This document shows, one piece after another, positions 18,770 through 28,166 of a DNA stretch of 64,000 nucleotides. A program made the translations under genes and the position numbers. The stretch's first letter is position 1. Each line of letters opens with the position of its first letter. Origin of the DNA: Clostridia bacterium (GTDB lineage: Bacteria > Bacillota > Clostridia > Oscillospirales > Acutalibacteraceae); contig JAFRQM010000029.1 of the NCBI GenBank assembly GCA_017428625.1, positions 1 to 64,000 on the forward strand, read 5' to 3'. The notes under the pieces are model-generated. The model was given only the letters and a program-made list of their open reading frames with translations. It made no database searches and was not told the origin of the DNA.

Positions 18770-19870
18770 ATGTTAAAGGAAGGGCAGGTAAGAATCCCGT
18801 CAGGCTGCGCCATTGCCGCGATTATTGACAGAAAAGGCGGAATGATAAACGGCTCGGAAATCATAAAATCAATAGCGCTTATGCACGACCGCTCAAACGG
18901 ACTTGGCGGCGGTTTTGCCGCTTACGGCATTTATCCCGAACACAGGGATGAATACGCCTTTCATATCTTTTATGAGAACGCTCAGGCGCACCAAAACTGC
19001 GAGGAGTTTCTATTTAAACATTTCAACATAGATGTTGCCGAAAGAATCCCCACCAAAAAAGTCGATTCAATCAGCAACGGTCCCGATATATGGCGTTATT
19101 TCGGCAGGGTGAACAGGGTGCGCATGAAAAACTCGCGTCTTGACGAGAGCGAATATGTTGTGCAGTGCGTCACAAAGGTCAACGCCGCCTACGACGGCGC
19201 TTATATCTTTTCGTCGGGCAAAAATATAGGCTGCTTCAAAGCGGTCGGTTATCCGGAGGATGTGGGCGAGTTTTATATGCTCGACCGTTACAACGCGTAT
19301 CTCTGGACGGCGCACGGTCGTTTTCCCACAAACACACCCGGCTGGTGGGGCGGCGCACATCCTTTCAATATTCTTGACTGGTCAATAGTGCATAACGGTG
19401 AAATTTCAAGTTATGATACAAACAGAAGATATATCGAACAGTTCGGCTACAAATGTACAATGCAGACAGACACAGAGGTTATAACTTATCTTTTCGACCA
19501 TCTGATAAGGCACCATAATCTGCCCGTCAATGTTGCTGCCGATGTTCTGACAGCTCCCGAATGGGCTGAAATTGACAGAATGGACAGCGACAAAAAAGAG
19601 TATTTCACAAATCTGCGAGCAATTTACAGCGGAGCACTGGTAAACGGTCCGTTCTCAGTTATTCTAGGTTCAAACAAAGGTCTGCTCGCTATAAACGACA
19701 GACTCAAACTGCGCTCGCTCACTGCGGCAACAAAGGGCAGTAGAGCGTATTTCGCCAGTGAAGAAAGCGCAATAAGAATTATCTGTCCCGACCCTGAAAA
19801 ACTCTGGTCAGTAAGCGGAGCGGAACCCGTGTTTGTTCCGCTTGAATTAAATGAAGAGGAGGATGTCTGA
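18770..19870 (+). CDS. Glutamate synthase, glutamine amidotransferase subunit (split archaeal-type)
   Basis: 366 residues, the class II amidotransferase part of GOGAT made as a separate protein. The catalytic Cys is expected in PSGCAIAAI (Cys13), exposed after processing or used internally. Further class II marks are TAHGRFPTNTPGWWGGAHPF, HNGEISSYDTNRRYIEQFGY and the TDTEV block. It releases ammonia from glutamine for the FMN subunit encoded next. First of five linked genes that together cover a complete GOGAT plus electron-transfer partners. Confidence 0.88.
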   Translation: MLKEGQVRIPSGCAIAAIIDRKGGMINGSEIIKSIALMHDRSNGLGGGFAAYGIYPEHRDEYAFHIFYENAQAHQNCEEFLFKHFNIDVAERIPTKKVDSISNGPDIWRYFGRVNRVRMKNSRLDESEYVVQCVTKVNAAYDGAYIFSSGKNIGCFKAVGYPEDVGEFYMLDRYNAYLWTAHGRFPTNTPGWWGGAHPFNILDWSIVHNGEISSYDTNRRYIEQFGYKCTMQTDTEVITYLFDHLIRHHNLPVNVAADVLTAPEWAEIDRMDSDKKEYFTNLRAIYSGALVNGPFSVILGSNKGLLAINDRLKLRSLTAATKGSRAYFASEESAIRIICPDPEKLWSVSGAEPVFVPLELNEEEDV

Positions 19871-19871
19871 A

Positions 19872-21377
19872 ATGTCTGTTAATTACATCCCCCGCCGTTT
19901 TACGGTTGTCCGCGATAAAGAACTCTGCATAAACTGCGGCTGCTGTGTCCGCCAGTGTTCCAACGAGTGCCATTGTTTTGCGGATGACAGAAAAACCGTA
20001 ATATCACATTCGGCAGACTGCGTTGCCTGCCACAGATGTGTTGACTTATGCCCCACGGGCGCGCTGAGAATTGAAAAATATGTCTGCGATTACAGGGAAA
20101 ACGCAAACTGGACTCCGCAGTATCAGCAGGAAATCTGCCGTCAGGCACAAACAGGCGGCGTTCTGCTTTCGGGTATGGGCACGCCGAAAGATTATCCCGT
20201 TTACTGGGATAAAATTCTTCTGAATGCCTCCCAGGTTACAAATCCTTCAATTGACCCCCTCCGTGAGCCGATGGAAATCCGAACGATTTTAGGCAGAAAG
20301 CCCGAAAAACTGACAGTTGAAAAGAAAGGCAAATCAACTGTCGAAATGCCTCCTCAGGTAATTCTTGAAACACCGATTATGTTCTCGGCAATGAGCTTCG
20401 GCTCAATAAGCCTGAACGCTCAAAAATCGCTCGCCATGGCGGCGAAGGAGCTCGGCACTCTTTTTAATATCGGCGAAGGCGGACTTCACCCCGATCTGCA
20501 GCCTTTTACCGACAGATCGATTGTTCAGGTTGCTTCCGGCAGATTCGGCGTTCACAGCGATTACCTCAACAATTCAAAAATTGTTGAAATAAAAATCGGT
20601 CAGGGCGCAAAACCCGGCATAGGCGGTCACCTGCCCGGCGAAAAAGTCAGCGTTGAAGTTTCAAACGCGAGGATGATTCCGGAGGGCAGCGACGCGATTT
20701 CCCCCGCGCCCCACCACGATATTTATTCAATAGAAGATTTGCGCCAGCTTATATGGGCAATCAAACAGGCAACAAACAACAAAAAACCCGTGTGTGTCAA
20801 AATAGCGGCTGTTCACAATGTTGCCGCAATAGTTTCAGGCTGCGCAAGAGCGGGCGCAGATATTGTTGCTATTGACGGTTTCAGAGGTGGCACGGGTGCG
20901 GCTCCGACAAGGATAAGAGACAATGTGGGCATACCGATTGAACTTGCACTTGCTTCAGCAGATCAGCGCCTCAGAGATGAGGGAACCCGGTCACAGATTT
21001 CGCTTGTTGCCGCGGGCTCGTTCAGGTGCTCAGCGGATATAGTCAAAGCGATTGCCCTGGGCGCGGATGCCTGCTACTGCGCTTCGGCTCCGCTTATAGC
21101 AATGGGCTGCCATATGTGCGCCACCTGCAACACAGGCAAATGCAACTGGGGAATAGCCACCCAGCGCCCCGAACTTACAAAGCGGCTCAATCCCGATATT
21201 ATGTATAAGCGGGTGGTGAATCTCATAACCGCGTGGAATCACGAAATCAAAGAGATAATGGGCGGAATGGGTATAAATTCCGTTGATTCTCTCAGAGGCA
21301 ACAGACTGATGCTCAGAGGAATCGGTCTGAGCGAAAAGGAACTTGAAATACTCGGCATTAAACACGCCGGCGAATAG
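19872..21377 (+). CDS. Glutamate synthase, FMN/Fe-S synthase subunit with N-terminal ferredoxin domain
   Basis: 501 residues. The start at 19872 is 9 bases after AGGAGG. N-terminal two-cluster ferredoxin domain (CINCGCCVRQC, CVACHRCVDLCP), then the TIM-barrel GOGAT domain that turns 2-oxoglutarate plus ammonia into glutamate: MSFGSISLNAQKSLAMAA, GEGGLHPD, GQGAKPGIGGHLPGEKV, SPAPHHDIYSIEDLRQLI and the Fe-S ligand loop CHMCATCNTGKCNWG. This domain order matches the archaeal-type GltB. Electrons probably arrive through the ferredoxin domain from the next two gene products. Confidence 0.93.
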   Translation: MSVNYIPRRFTVVRDKELCINCGCCVRQCSNECHCFADDRKTVISHSADCVACHRCVDLCPTGALRIEKYVCDYRENANWTPQYQQEICRQAQTGGVLLSGMGTPKDYPVYWDKILLNASQVTNPSIDPLREPMEIRTILGRKPEKLTVEKKGKSTVEMPPQVILETPIMFSAMSFGSISLNAQKSLAMAAKELGTLFNIGEGGLHPDLQPFTDRSIVQVASGRFGVHSDYLNNSKIVEIKIGQGAKPGIGGHLPGEKVSVEVSNARMIPEGSDAISPAPHHDIYSIEDLRQLIWAIKQATNNKKPVCVKIAAVHNVAAIVSGCARAGADIVAIDGFRGGTGAAPTRIRDNVGIPIELALASADQRLRDEGTRSQISLVAAGSFRCSADIVKAIALGADACYCASAPLIAMGCHMCATCNTGKCNWGIATQRPELTKRLNPDIMYKRVVNLITAWNHEIKEIMGGMGINSVDSLRGNRLMLRGIGLSEKELEILGIKHAGE

Positions 21378-21388
21378 GAGGCGGTGAA

Positions 21389-21832
21389 ATGAAAAGAATT
21401 TATGCGATAGAAGAACTCTGCCTGAACTGCCGTCTCTGCGAGGTTCACTGCAAAACGGCGCACTCGCTTTCAAAGGATGTGTTTAAAGCAAATAAATATG
21501 AAGAGCCCACGCCAGAGTCAAGGGTAACGGTTTACGGCAACAACTTTGCTTCTGCAGCTCTCAACTGTCGCCACTGCGACGACCCTAAATGCGTAAAGGC
21601 GTGCATTACAGGAGCGATGACTAAAGACAAAACCACAGGCATAGTTTATGTCAACGAAAACAAATGCATCGGTTGTATGACATGCCTTGCGGTTTGCCCT
21701 TACGGATGCATAAAACAGGGTAAAGCGGCAGTAAAATGTGACCTATGCCGCAACGAGAATGAACCGGCGTGCGTAAAAAACTGCCCCAATCACGCCCTCA
21801 TTTATGTTGACAAGGGAGGCGAAGAGAAATGA
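21389..21832 (+). CDS. Four-cluster ferredoxin-like electron-transfer subunit
   Basis: 147 residues, HycB/CooF type, with sixteen Cys in four [4Fe-4S] ligand sets (CLNCRLCEVHC, CRHCDDPKCVKAC, CIGCMTCLAVCPYGC, CDLCRNENEPACVKNC). The gene starts 11 bases after the synthase subunit, with GGAGG ahead, and overlaps the next ORF by ATGA. Likely shuttles electrons between the FAD subunit and the synthase subunit. Confidence 0.9.
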   Translation: MKRIYAIEELCLNCRLCEVHCKTAHSLSKDVFKANKYEEPTPESRVTVYGNNFASAALNCRHCDDPKCVKACITGAMTKDKTTGIVYVNENKCIGCMTCLAVCPYGCIKQGKAAVKCDLCRNENEPACVKNCPNHALIYVDKGGEEK

Positions 21833-23094
21833 AATATATTATAATCGGCGCCTCAGCTGCGGGCCTTGCGTGCGCGGAACAGATACGGAAAGAAGACAAA
21901 GACGGTGAAATAACTGTTCTTACAAAAGAAAAATATCTGCCTTACAGCAGACCGTCAATCAGTTCTTATCTCAAAGGTGCCGTAAAAGAGAACAATATGT
22001 ATCTGCGAAAGAGTTCACATTATACTTCCGAAGGCATACATATAGTTACGGGTGCACAAGTAAAGATAATTGACAGAAAAAGCAAAACAGTCAAAGCAGG
22101 CAGAAAAACTTATCCTTATGATAAACTCTGCATTTGTACGGGGTCAAAACCGTTTGTTCCTCCGATGAAAAATGTTGACGGCAAAGAAAACGCGCTGACA
22201 TTTCTCGATCTGGAATCAGCAAAAAGAATAAAGCGGCTCGCAAACCCGCGCACACGCGCGGTTGTAATAGGCGGCGGTCTTATCGGCATGAAAGCCGCGG
22301 AAGGTCTTTCAAAAATCTGTAAAAGCGTTGATGTTGTTGAACTTGCACCGCATATTCTTCCCTCTATACTTGATGAAAAATCAGCAAAAACGGTAAAAAA
22401 ACATATTGAAACAGAGGGGCACATAAAATTTCACCTTGAGCAAACGGTTACCGAAGCAAAAAGCAGCAAAAACAAAATCATCTCGCTTATTTTAAAAAAC
22501 GGCGACGAGATTGCCTGCAACCTTTTGCTTCTTGCCGTAGGTGTGCGCCCCGAAACGGAACTTGCCGAAAAATGCGGACTTGAAGTCAGCAGGGGTATAA
22601 TCACCGACCCTGCAACAATGCAGACAAGTGACAAAAGCATTTATGCGGCGGGTGACTGCACCGTTTCGGTTGATATGCTTGACGGCAGCAAAAAAATAAT
22701 TGCACTTTGGCCGAATGCAGTCAATCAGGGAATCGCCGCGGGCTCACAGATGGCAGGCGGAAAAATCACAATCAATAAAAGTTTTTCGGTAAATGCCATA
22801 GATTTCTACGGTTTAAGAATCTGCACCTGCGGGCTTATAAATGTGCAAGGCGCCAAGTATTCCGACAAGGTCATCTGTAACGGAGACAGGTATAAGCGGC
22901 TGATATTTGAAGGCGGCAGACTTGCGGGCTATGTGCTTATTAATTCGAGCGAGAACGCCGGAATTTACACAAACCTGATTGAAACGGGAATGGATTTATC
23001 ATCACTTTCGGGCAACTTATTTGACACGCCAAATCCTTTTTTATTCGTTAAGCCTGTAAGAAACAAATTGTTGAAAGGAGAACTTGATTTATGA
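21829..23094 (+). CDS. FAD-dependent pyridine-nucleotide oxidoreductase of the GOGAT cluster
   Basis: 421 residues, NADH oxidase/nitrite reductase-like flavoprotein. FAD-binding IIIGASAAGLACAEQIR at the N-terminus, NAD(P)-binding VVIGGGLIGMKAAEGL near 145, and the second FAD block IYAAGDCTVS near 275. No redox CXXC as in lipoamide dehydrogenases. It overlaps both neighbours by four bases, so its product is presumably a fixed subunit; it would feed reducing power into the ferredoxin subunit, taking the place of the classical GltD/beta subunit, to which it is not closely similar. Confidence 0.88.
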   Translation: MKYIIIGASAAGLACAEQIRKEDKDGEITVLTKEKYLPYSRPSISSYLKGAVKENNMYLRKSSHYTSEGIHIVTGAQVKIIDRKSKTVKAGRKTYPYDKLCICTGSKPFVPPMKNVDGKENALTFLDLESAKRIKRLANPRTRAVVIGGGLIGMKAAEGLSKICKSVDVVELAPHILPSILDEKSAKTVKKHIETEGHIKFHLEQTVTEAKSSKNKIISLILKNGDEIACNLLLLAVGVRPETELAEKCGLEVSRGIITDPATMQTSDKSIYAAGDCTVSVDMLDGSKKIIALWPNAVNQGIAAGSQMAGGKITINKSFSVNAIDFYGLRICTCGLINVQGAKYSDKVICNGDRYKRLIFEGGRLAGYVLINSSENAGIYTNLIETGMDLSSLSGNLFDTPNPFLFVKPVRNKLLKGELDL

Positions 23095-23825
23095 ATATTG
23101 TCGCAGGTGTCAGAAGTTATAGCGAAGTCAATGAAGAAATAAAAACAGAGTTCCTTTCAAAAAACAAAGTCACCGTCACCGATGTAAACGGTCAGAGATA
23201 CCTCGGCTGTGCGCTTGATGTAGGAAAAACGCTTGAGATTCACGGCACGGCGGGCAACGACCTTGCTTTTTGCCTCAACGGCGGAAAGATTATGCTTCAC
23301 GGTCACGGCCAGGATGCCGTAGGGAACACCATGGGCGGCGGAGAAATCATCATTCACGGTCACACGGGCGATGCTCTCGGTTACGGAATGCGTGATGGTC
23401 AGATATATGTGCGCGACAATGTCTGCTGCCGAGGCGGAATTCATATGAAAGAATTCCGCAGTATGAAACCCGTGCTTGTAATCGGCAGCAATGCCGGCTC
23501 TTTTCTGGGCGAGTATATGGCAGGTGGAACAATAATTCTGCTCGGTCTTGGCTTGAAACGCGGCGAAAAGATTTTCGGTACACACTGCGCTTCGGGAATG
23601 CACGGAGGCAAGATATTTGTCAGAGGCTCTTTTCCGAGAGAAAATCTTTCGCCGAACATCAAAGCCGTGTCGATTACCGCTGAAGACGAGAAAGAACTTA
23701 AAGAATATGTCGGCAAATACTGTCACTGTTTTGAAGTGGATTTTGAAAGCGTTATGAATAAATCATTCGTTAAACTCATTCCCGTAACATCAAGACCTTA
23801 TGCCGATCTCTATACGGCAAATTAG
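23091..23825 (+). CDS. Glutamate synthase GXGXG (C-terminal beta-helix) subunit
   Basis: 244 residues formed by the right-handed beta-helix that in classical GOGAT is the structural C-terminal domain. Repeated turns are visible: GAGNDL-like GTAGNDLAFCLNGGKIMLHG, GQDAVGNTMGGGEIIIHG, GDALGYGMRDGQIYVRD, GMHGGKIFVRG. It supports the ammonia tunnel and inter-domain contacts. Overlaps the flavoprotein gene by four bases and is seven bases from purF. Confidence 0.9.
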   Translation: MNIVAGVRSYSEVNEEIKTEFLSKNKVTVTDVNGQRYLGCALDVGKTLEIHGTAGNDLAFCLNGGKIMLHGHGQDAVGNTMGGGEIIIHGHTGDALGYGMRDGQIYVRDNVCCRGGIHMKEFRSMKPVLVIGSNAGSFLGEYMAGGTIILLGLGLKRGEKIFGTHCASGMHGGKIFVRGSFPRENLSPNIKAVSITAEDEKELKEYVGKYCHCFEVDFESVMNKSFVKLIPVTSRPYADLYTAN

Positions 23826-23832
23826 GAGGATT

Positions 23833-25266
23833 ATGTTTAATTCATTACACGAAGAATGCGGTGTTTTCGGAATATTCGGCACAAAGACATCGCAAATAGC
23901 GGATTATGTTTATTTCGGGCTTCACGCCCTTCAGCACAGAGGGCAGGAATCCTGCGGAATAGTCATCAACAGCGACGGTGTTTTTTCGCACTATAAAGGC
24001 GACGGACTTGTTTCCGAAATTTTTTCGGCTGAGAAACTCAAAGCTCTCGGGCAGGGCAATATGGCTCTCGGACATGTGCGCTATTCAACTACGGGCGGCA
24101 AAGATATAAACAACATCCAGCCCCTTGTAATAAGGCATATCAAGGGCAATATGGCTCTCGCCCACAACGGCAATCTTACAAATTCTGAAGAAATCCGCAA
24201 AAAGATTGAACTTTCGGGTGGAATATTTCACGGCACATCCGACACTGAGGCAATCGCTTATTCCCTTGTCGCAAACCGTCTGACTTCAAAAAGCACACAG
24301 GAGGCGGTCACAAAAACTATGAGTGAAATAAAAGGCGCTTATTCCTGTGTGATTATCACAGCAACCTCTATGATTGCTTTCCGTGACCCGAATGGATTCA
24401 GACCTTTGTGTTTCGGTAAAACTGCAGACGGTGCATACTGTGTTGCGAGTGAATCTTGCGCGCTTGATGCCGTGGGAGCGGAGTTCGTGCGCGATATTGC
24501 GCCGGGCGAAATAATCGCATTTTCAAAAGAAGGAATCAGATCGGTTACATCTTATTGCCCGGCAAAAGAAAAAACGAGTATGTGCGTTTTTGAATTCATT
24601 TATTTCGCAAGACCCGACTCCGTAATCGACGGCGTTTCCGTGCATCACGCGAGAATCAATGCCGGCAGATTCCTTGCAAAAGAGCATCCGGTTGAAGCCG
24701 ATACAGTAATCGGTGTGCCTGATTCGGGAATTGACGCGGCTATCGGCTACGCGCGTGAGAGCGGCATTCCTTACGGAGTGGGATTTATCAAGAACAAATA
24801 CACGGGCAGAAGTTTTATCCAGCCATCACAGACTCAGAGAGAAAACACTGTCAAACTCAAACTCAACGCCATTAAAGAGAGTGTGAACGGCAAGCGTGTG
24901 GTAATGGTTGACGACTCCATTGTGCGCGGCACTACCTGCGCGGGAATTATCCGTCTTCTTCGCAACGCGGGTGCAAAAGAAGTTCACCTGCGCATTTCAT
25001 CTCCGCCGTTTAAACATCCCTGCTATTTCGGCACGGATATAGACAGCAAAGAAAATCTCATCGCCTGCAAATATAATTCAACTGATCAAATCGCAGAGGT
25101 TGTCGGCGCAGATTCTCTCGGCTACCTTTCGGTTGACGCGATTCATAAAATCGCGTTCGGCGCCGATGTTTGCTTCTGCGACAGTTGCTTCACAGGCAGT
25201 TATCCCATTCCCGTTCCGGATAATCATACAAAAAATAAATACGATACAAAAATCGGAGATTTTTGA
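23833..25266 (+). CDS. purF: Amidophosphoribosyltransferase
   Basis: First committed step of purine synthesis: PRPP plus glutamine to phosphoribosylamine. The start at 23833 (after TTAGGAGG) gives a short propeptide MFNSLHEE before the class II nucleophile Cys9 (ECGVFGIFG). PRPP loop VVMVDDSIVRGTTC. The four Cys positions of the Bacillus-type [4Fe-4S] cluster are present (TSMCVFEF, KHPCYFG, and the FCDSCFTG pair). 477 residues. It follows the GOGAT cluster at seven bases, so it is likely co-transcribed with another glutamine-using enzyme. Confidence 0.97.
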   Translation: MFNSLHEECGVFGIFGTKTSQIADYVYFGLHALQHRGQESCGIVINSDGVFSHYKGDGLVSEIFSAEKLKALGQGNMALGHVRYSTTGGKDINNIQPLVIRHIKGNMALAHNGNLTNSEEIRKKIELSGGIFHGTSDTEAIAYSLVANRLTSKSTQEAVTKTMSEIKGAYSCVIITATSMIAFRDPNGFRPLCFGKTADGAYCVASESCALDAVGAEFVRDIAPGEIIAFSKEGIRSVTSYCPAKEKTSMCVFEFIYFARPDSVIDGVSVHHARINAGRFLAKEHPVEADTVIGVPDSGIDAAIGYARESGIPYGVGFIKNKYTGRSFIQPSQTQRENTVKLKLNAIKESVNGKRVVMVDDSIVRGTTCAGIIRLLRNAGAKEVHLRISSPPFKHPCYFGTDIDSKENLIACKYNSTDQIAEVVGADSLGYLSVDAIHKIAFGADVCFCDSCFTGSYPIPVPDNHTKNKYDTKIGDF

Positions 25267-25353
25267 CATTTTTCTTGCATGTGAATCAGAATCCTATCTA
25301 TTTAGAATAATGAAAAAACATCGAATTTTACAGTTAAATGCTTAATTGATTTT

Positions 25354-25391
25354 GCCCGATCGCAGCTTGTCTTGCTGCGGTCAGGGCATTT
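25354..25391 (+). terminator. Intrinsic terminator of purF
   Basis: GCCC-gat-CGCAGC-ttgtctt-GCTGCG-gtca-GGGC followed by ATTTTC. The rest of the 220-base gap holds only the next promoter. Confidence 0.65.
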
Positions 25392-25424
25392 TCGTTATCG
25401 TATGCATCACTTTTGCATTTTGCC

Positions 25425-25453
25425 TTGAATGAAGGATGTAAATATGATATGAT
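25425..25453 (+). promoter_or_regulatory. Promoter of the GNAT-methyltransferase unit
   Basis: TTGAAT (25425-25430), 17-base spacer, TATGAT (25448-25453). Confidence 0.6.
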
Positions 25454-25486
25454 TTTACCATAAACCTCAAAGGAAAATACGATACT

Positions 25487-25968
25487 ATGATAATTGCCGT
25501 TCAAGATAAATCCATACTGCCGGTTGCGTTGGAAATCATACATAAGAGCTTTGGAACTGTTGCGGAGAATTTTAATCTGACAAAGGAAAACTGTCCCGGG
25601 CATACGGCGTTTATGACTCTTGATAAACTGCAGAATTCATTTAAATCCGGAAACCAAGTGTTTCTGTATTATTCGGGCTCAATCCCGGTAGGTTTTTTTT
25701 GTTGAAACAGATTGACGGTGAAGCATGGGAACCGGATCATCTTGCCGTGCTTCCGGAATACCGTCACTGCAGAATCGGAAAAGATCTGTTGGATTATGCC
25801 GAAGAAACTGTTCATGAGCAAAACGGAAAACTGTTGAAAATCGGCATTATGGAAGAAAACGAACGGTTAAAACAGTGGTATATCAAGAATGGTTTTGTTT
25901 CAACAGGTTCAAAACGCTTTGAGCATTTAGCTTTTACGGTAGGATTTATGGGAAAGGAATTGAAATGA
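25487..25968 (+). pseudogene. GNAT acetyltransferase broken by a frameshift in a T8 run
   Basis: Two ORFs make one GNAT protein of about 160 residues. The first (25487-25705) ends SIPVGFFC, and the second continues in another frame with HLAVLPEYRHCRIGKDLLDYAEE, the acetyl-CoA loop, and WYIKNGFVSTGSKRFEH. The break falls in GGTTTTTTTTG (25691-25701): nine T's instead of eight would restore one frame. It is a recent mutation, an assembly error, or a slippage site. The downstream methyltransferase overlaps its stop as ATGA, so translation to the end once mattered. Confidence 0.75.
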
Positions 25969-26756
25969 CAGAAATTGAAATTTTAAAACAACATTACGAA
26001 ACATTCGATGAAGAATCCCGGCTTTTATCTCGCCACGGTCAGGTTGAGTATCTGACTACAATGAAATACATTCACGCCTGTGCAAAAGAAGTTAACGCAA
26101 AAAGCATCGTTGAGGTCGGCGCGGGCACCGGCAGATACAGCGTGGCACTCGCAAAAGAGGGATTCAATGTAACGGCTGTTGAGTTGATTGAACATAATCT
26201 TGAAGTTCTCAGGTCAATGCTCAACAGTTCCGAACCGATAACGGCGTTGCAAGGCAACGCGCTCGACCTTTCGCAATTCGCGGATGGCAGTTTTGATATG
26301 ACGCTTCTGCTCGGTCCGATGTATCACCTTTTCACTTTTGAAAATAAGAAAAAGGCGCTCTCGGAAGCGGTGCGTGTGACAAAACAGGATGGATATATTA
26401 TGGTTGCTTATTGTATGAATGAGCCGACAATCATCAATTTCGGCTTTCGCCATGGCAATTTACAGTATATTCTCAATAATAATTTACTGCTTGATGAATG
26501 GCACTGTAAAAGTGAACCAAAAGAGATATTTGAACTGTATCGCACGGAAGATATTGCTGAACTGGATGCAACAGTAAATGTCACCCGCGAAAAGCTTATA
26601 GCAACCGACGGCGCAACAAATTATATGAGAGATATCATTGACGGAATGGATAATTTCACATTTGAAAAATGGATGGAATACCATTTCGCGATTTGTGAAA
26701 GGCATGATTTAATAGGTGCCTCTCATCACACACTGGATATATTAAGAAAGAATTGA
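25965..26756 (+). CDS. Class I SAM-dependent methyltransferase
   Basis: 263 residues. SAM motif I IVEVGAGTGRYSVALAKEG near residue 47-65, acidic end of strand 2 in VTAVELIE, GNALDLSQFADGSFD as motif II/III and DMTLLLGPMYHLF as motif IV/post-I. Methyltransf_11/25 type. The substrate is not predictable from sequence. It starts in the stop codon of the broken GNAT gene (ATGA overlap). Confidence 0.85.
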   Translation: MTEIEILKQHYETFDEESRLLSRHGQVEYLTTMKYIHACAKEVNAKSIVEVGAGTGRYSVALAKEGFNVTAVELIEHNLEVLRSMLNSSEPITALQGNALDLSQFADGSFDMTLLLGPMYHLFTFENKKKALSEAVRVTKQDGYIMVAYCMNEPTIINFGFRHGNLQYILNNNLLLDEWHCKSEPKEIFELYRTEDIAELDATVNVTREKLIATDGATNYMRDIIDGMDNFTFEKWMEYHFAICERHDLIGASHHTLDILRKN

Positions 26757-26759
26757 AAT

Positions 26760-26860
26760 ATGAAACATTATGAAATATACAAACCGGGTTTGAGGATTAC
26801 ACGGAACTCAACACAATTCATAATATGTGGGTTTTGCCGCTTAAGGGGGATAAAATATGA
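26760..26860 (+). pseudogene. Short frameshifted gene remnant ahead of the sensor kinase
   Basis: ATG at 26760 reads MKHYEIYK. The next frame continues TGFEDYTELNTIHNMWVLPL..KGDKI and stops exactly in the ATGA that starts the kinase gene. A four-base stop/start overlap is typical of real operon genes, which suggests that only the tail of a deleted gene remains. The family cannot be told. Confidence 0.4.
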
Positions 26861-28164
26861 ATAATATGACATCAATGCAGATTATTCATTTTTCAATTGA
26901 ATTATGGGGAGCTGTTCTGAGCCTTGTTTCGATGATTTCCGTAATCATTACAAGGCATTTTGATAAAAAAGGCGCTTTCAAACTGATTGTTTTAATGATG
27001 ACCTCGGCGCTGCTGATGATTTCAGACTCACTTGCGTGGATATTCAGAGGCAATATGTCAGACGCAGGTTATTATGTCGTGAGAACTGCCAATTTCTGCG
27101 CCTTCTTTTTCGGCTTTCTGATTATGCCTTTGGCGGCGGAATACATAACACATATTATCAGCAAACGCTCGGGAATATACGGCCTTTACTGGAAATATAT
27201 TGAATGGATACTGTTTGTTACGGGAACTGTTTGTCTTATTGTCAATGTCTTCAGACCTTATCTTTATACTTTTGATAATCAAAATGTTTATTACCGGCTG
27301 ACTTTCAGTTTTGTTCCCGGAATGATTGTTTTTGTCGGACTGGTTATCACGCTCGGCGTTGTGTTCGGATATGTCGGTTACCTGAACAAGGTGGAACGAT
27401 TTGCGACAATCTCTTATCTGCTTTTACCGAGCATCTGCGTCGTTATTCAGGTTTTTCATTACGGAATTGCGCTTACGAATATTGCGACGGTTGTTTCCTC
27501 TCTGATTCTTTTCCTGTCTTATGAATACAATTATATGCAGTATAATATTGAAAAGGAACGGGTGTTTGCCGAGGAGAGAATCCGCCAGGTAAACAATCAG
27601 ATTCAGCCTCATTTTGTTTTCAATGCGCTTTCGGTTATCCGCCACCTTTGCAAAAAATCACCCGAAGAAGCGGTTGAGGCCATAAATGAATTTTCAGGCT
27701 ATTTGCGAAGTTCAACGGATTTTCTCAGTGAGGCGACTGTTGTTCCGGCAGAGCGCGAACTCGACCTTGTGAGGCATTATGTTTATCTGGAACAAAAACG
27801 GTTCGGCGACAGCGTTTCCGTTGAATATGATATTCAGGATACTGATTTTGAACTGCCGCCTTTTTCCGTTCAGACCGCTGTTGAAAACGCAGTCAGGCAC
27901 GGGCTTCGTTCAAAGACGATTGAAAACGGCACGCTGACTGTCAGAACCTTTTACAGAGATAATCGTCATATCGTAGTGGTTGAAGATAACGGTATCGGCT
28001 TTGATACAGAAAAACTCAGTGAAACAGAAAGCGGTCATAAGCATATCGGAATCGCAAACACCAAAGAAAGGCTGCGGGCAATTTGCAAAGGTGAAATGAA
28101 AATAGAAAGCACGCCGGACAAAGGCACCCGTGTAACTATTATTATACCGGATAAGAAAAGCTGA
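26857..28164 (+). CDS. LytS/YesM-like membrane sensor histidine kinase
   Basis: 435 residues. The N-terminal about 230 residues hold seven hydrophobic segments, no extracellular PAS domain. A short coiled stretch (EKERVFAEERIRQVNN) leads to the His_kinase domain with phospho-acceptor QIQPHFVFNALSVIRHL (His near 252), N-box AVENAVRHG near 345 and ATP-lid box VVVEDNGIGFD near 378, ending GTRVTIIIP. It is followed two bases later by its response regulator. The signal is unknown; 7TM-type kinases of this group often sense peptides or the cell envelope. Confidence 0.88.
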   Translation: MNNMTSMQIIHFSIELWGAVLSLVSMISVIITRHFDKKGAFKLIVLMMTSALLMISDSLAWIFRGNMSDAGYYVVRTANFCAFFFGFLIMPLAAEYITHIISKRSGIYGLYWKYIEWILFVTGTVCLIVNVFRPYLYTFDNQNVYYRLTFSFVPGMIVFVGLVITLGVVFGYVGYLNKVERFATISYLLLPSICVVIQVFHYGIALTNIATVVSSLILFLSYEYNYMQYNIEKERVFAEERIRQVNNQIQPHFVFNALSVIRHLCKKSPEEAVEAINEFSGYLRSSTDFLSEATVVPAERELDLVRHYVYLEQKRFGDSVSVEYDIQDTDFELPPFSVQTAVENAVRHGLRSKTIENGTLTVRTFYRDNRHIVVVEDNGIGFDTEKLSETESGHKHIGIANTKERLRAICKGEMKIESTPDKGTRVTIIIPDKKS

Positions 28165-28166
28165 TT

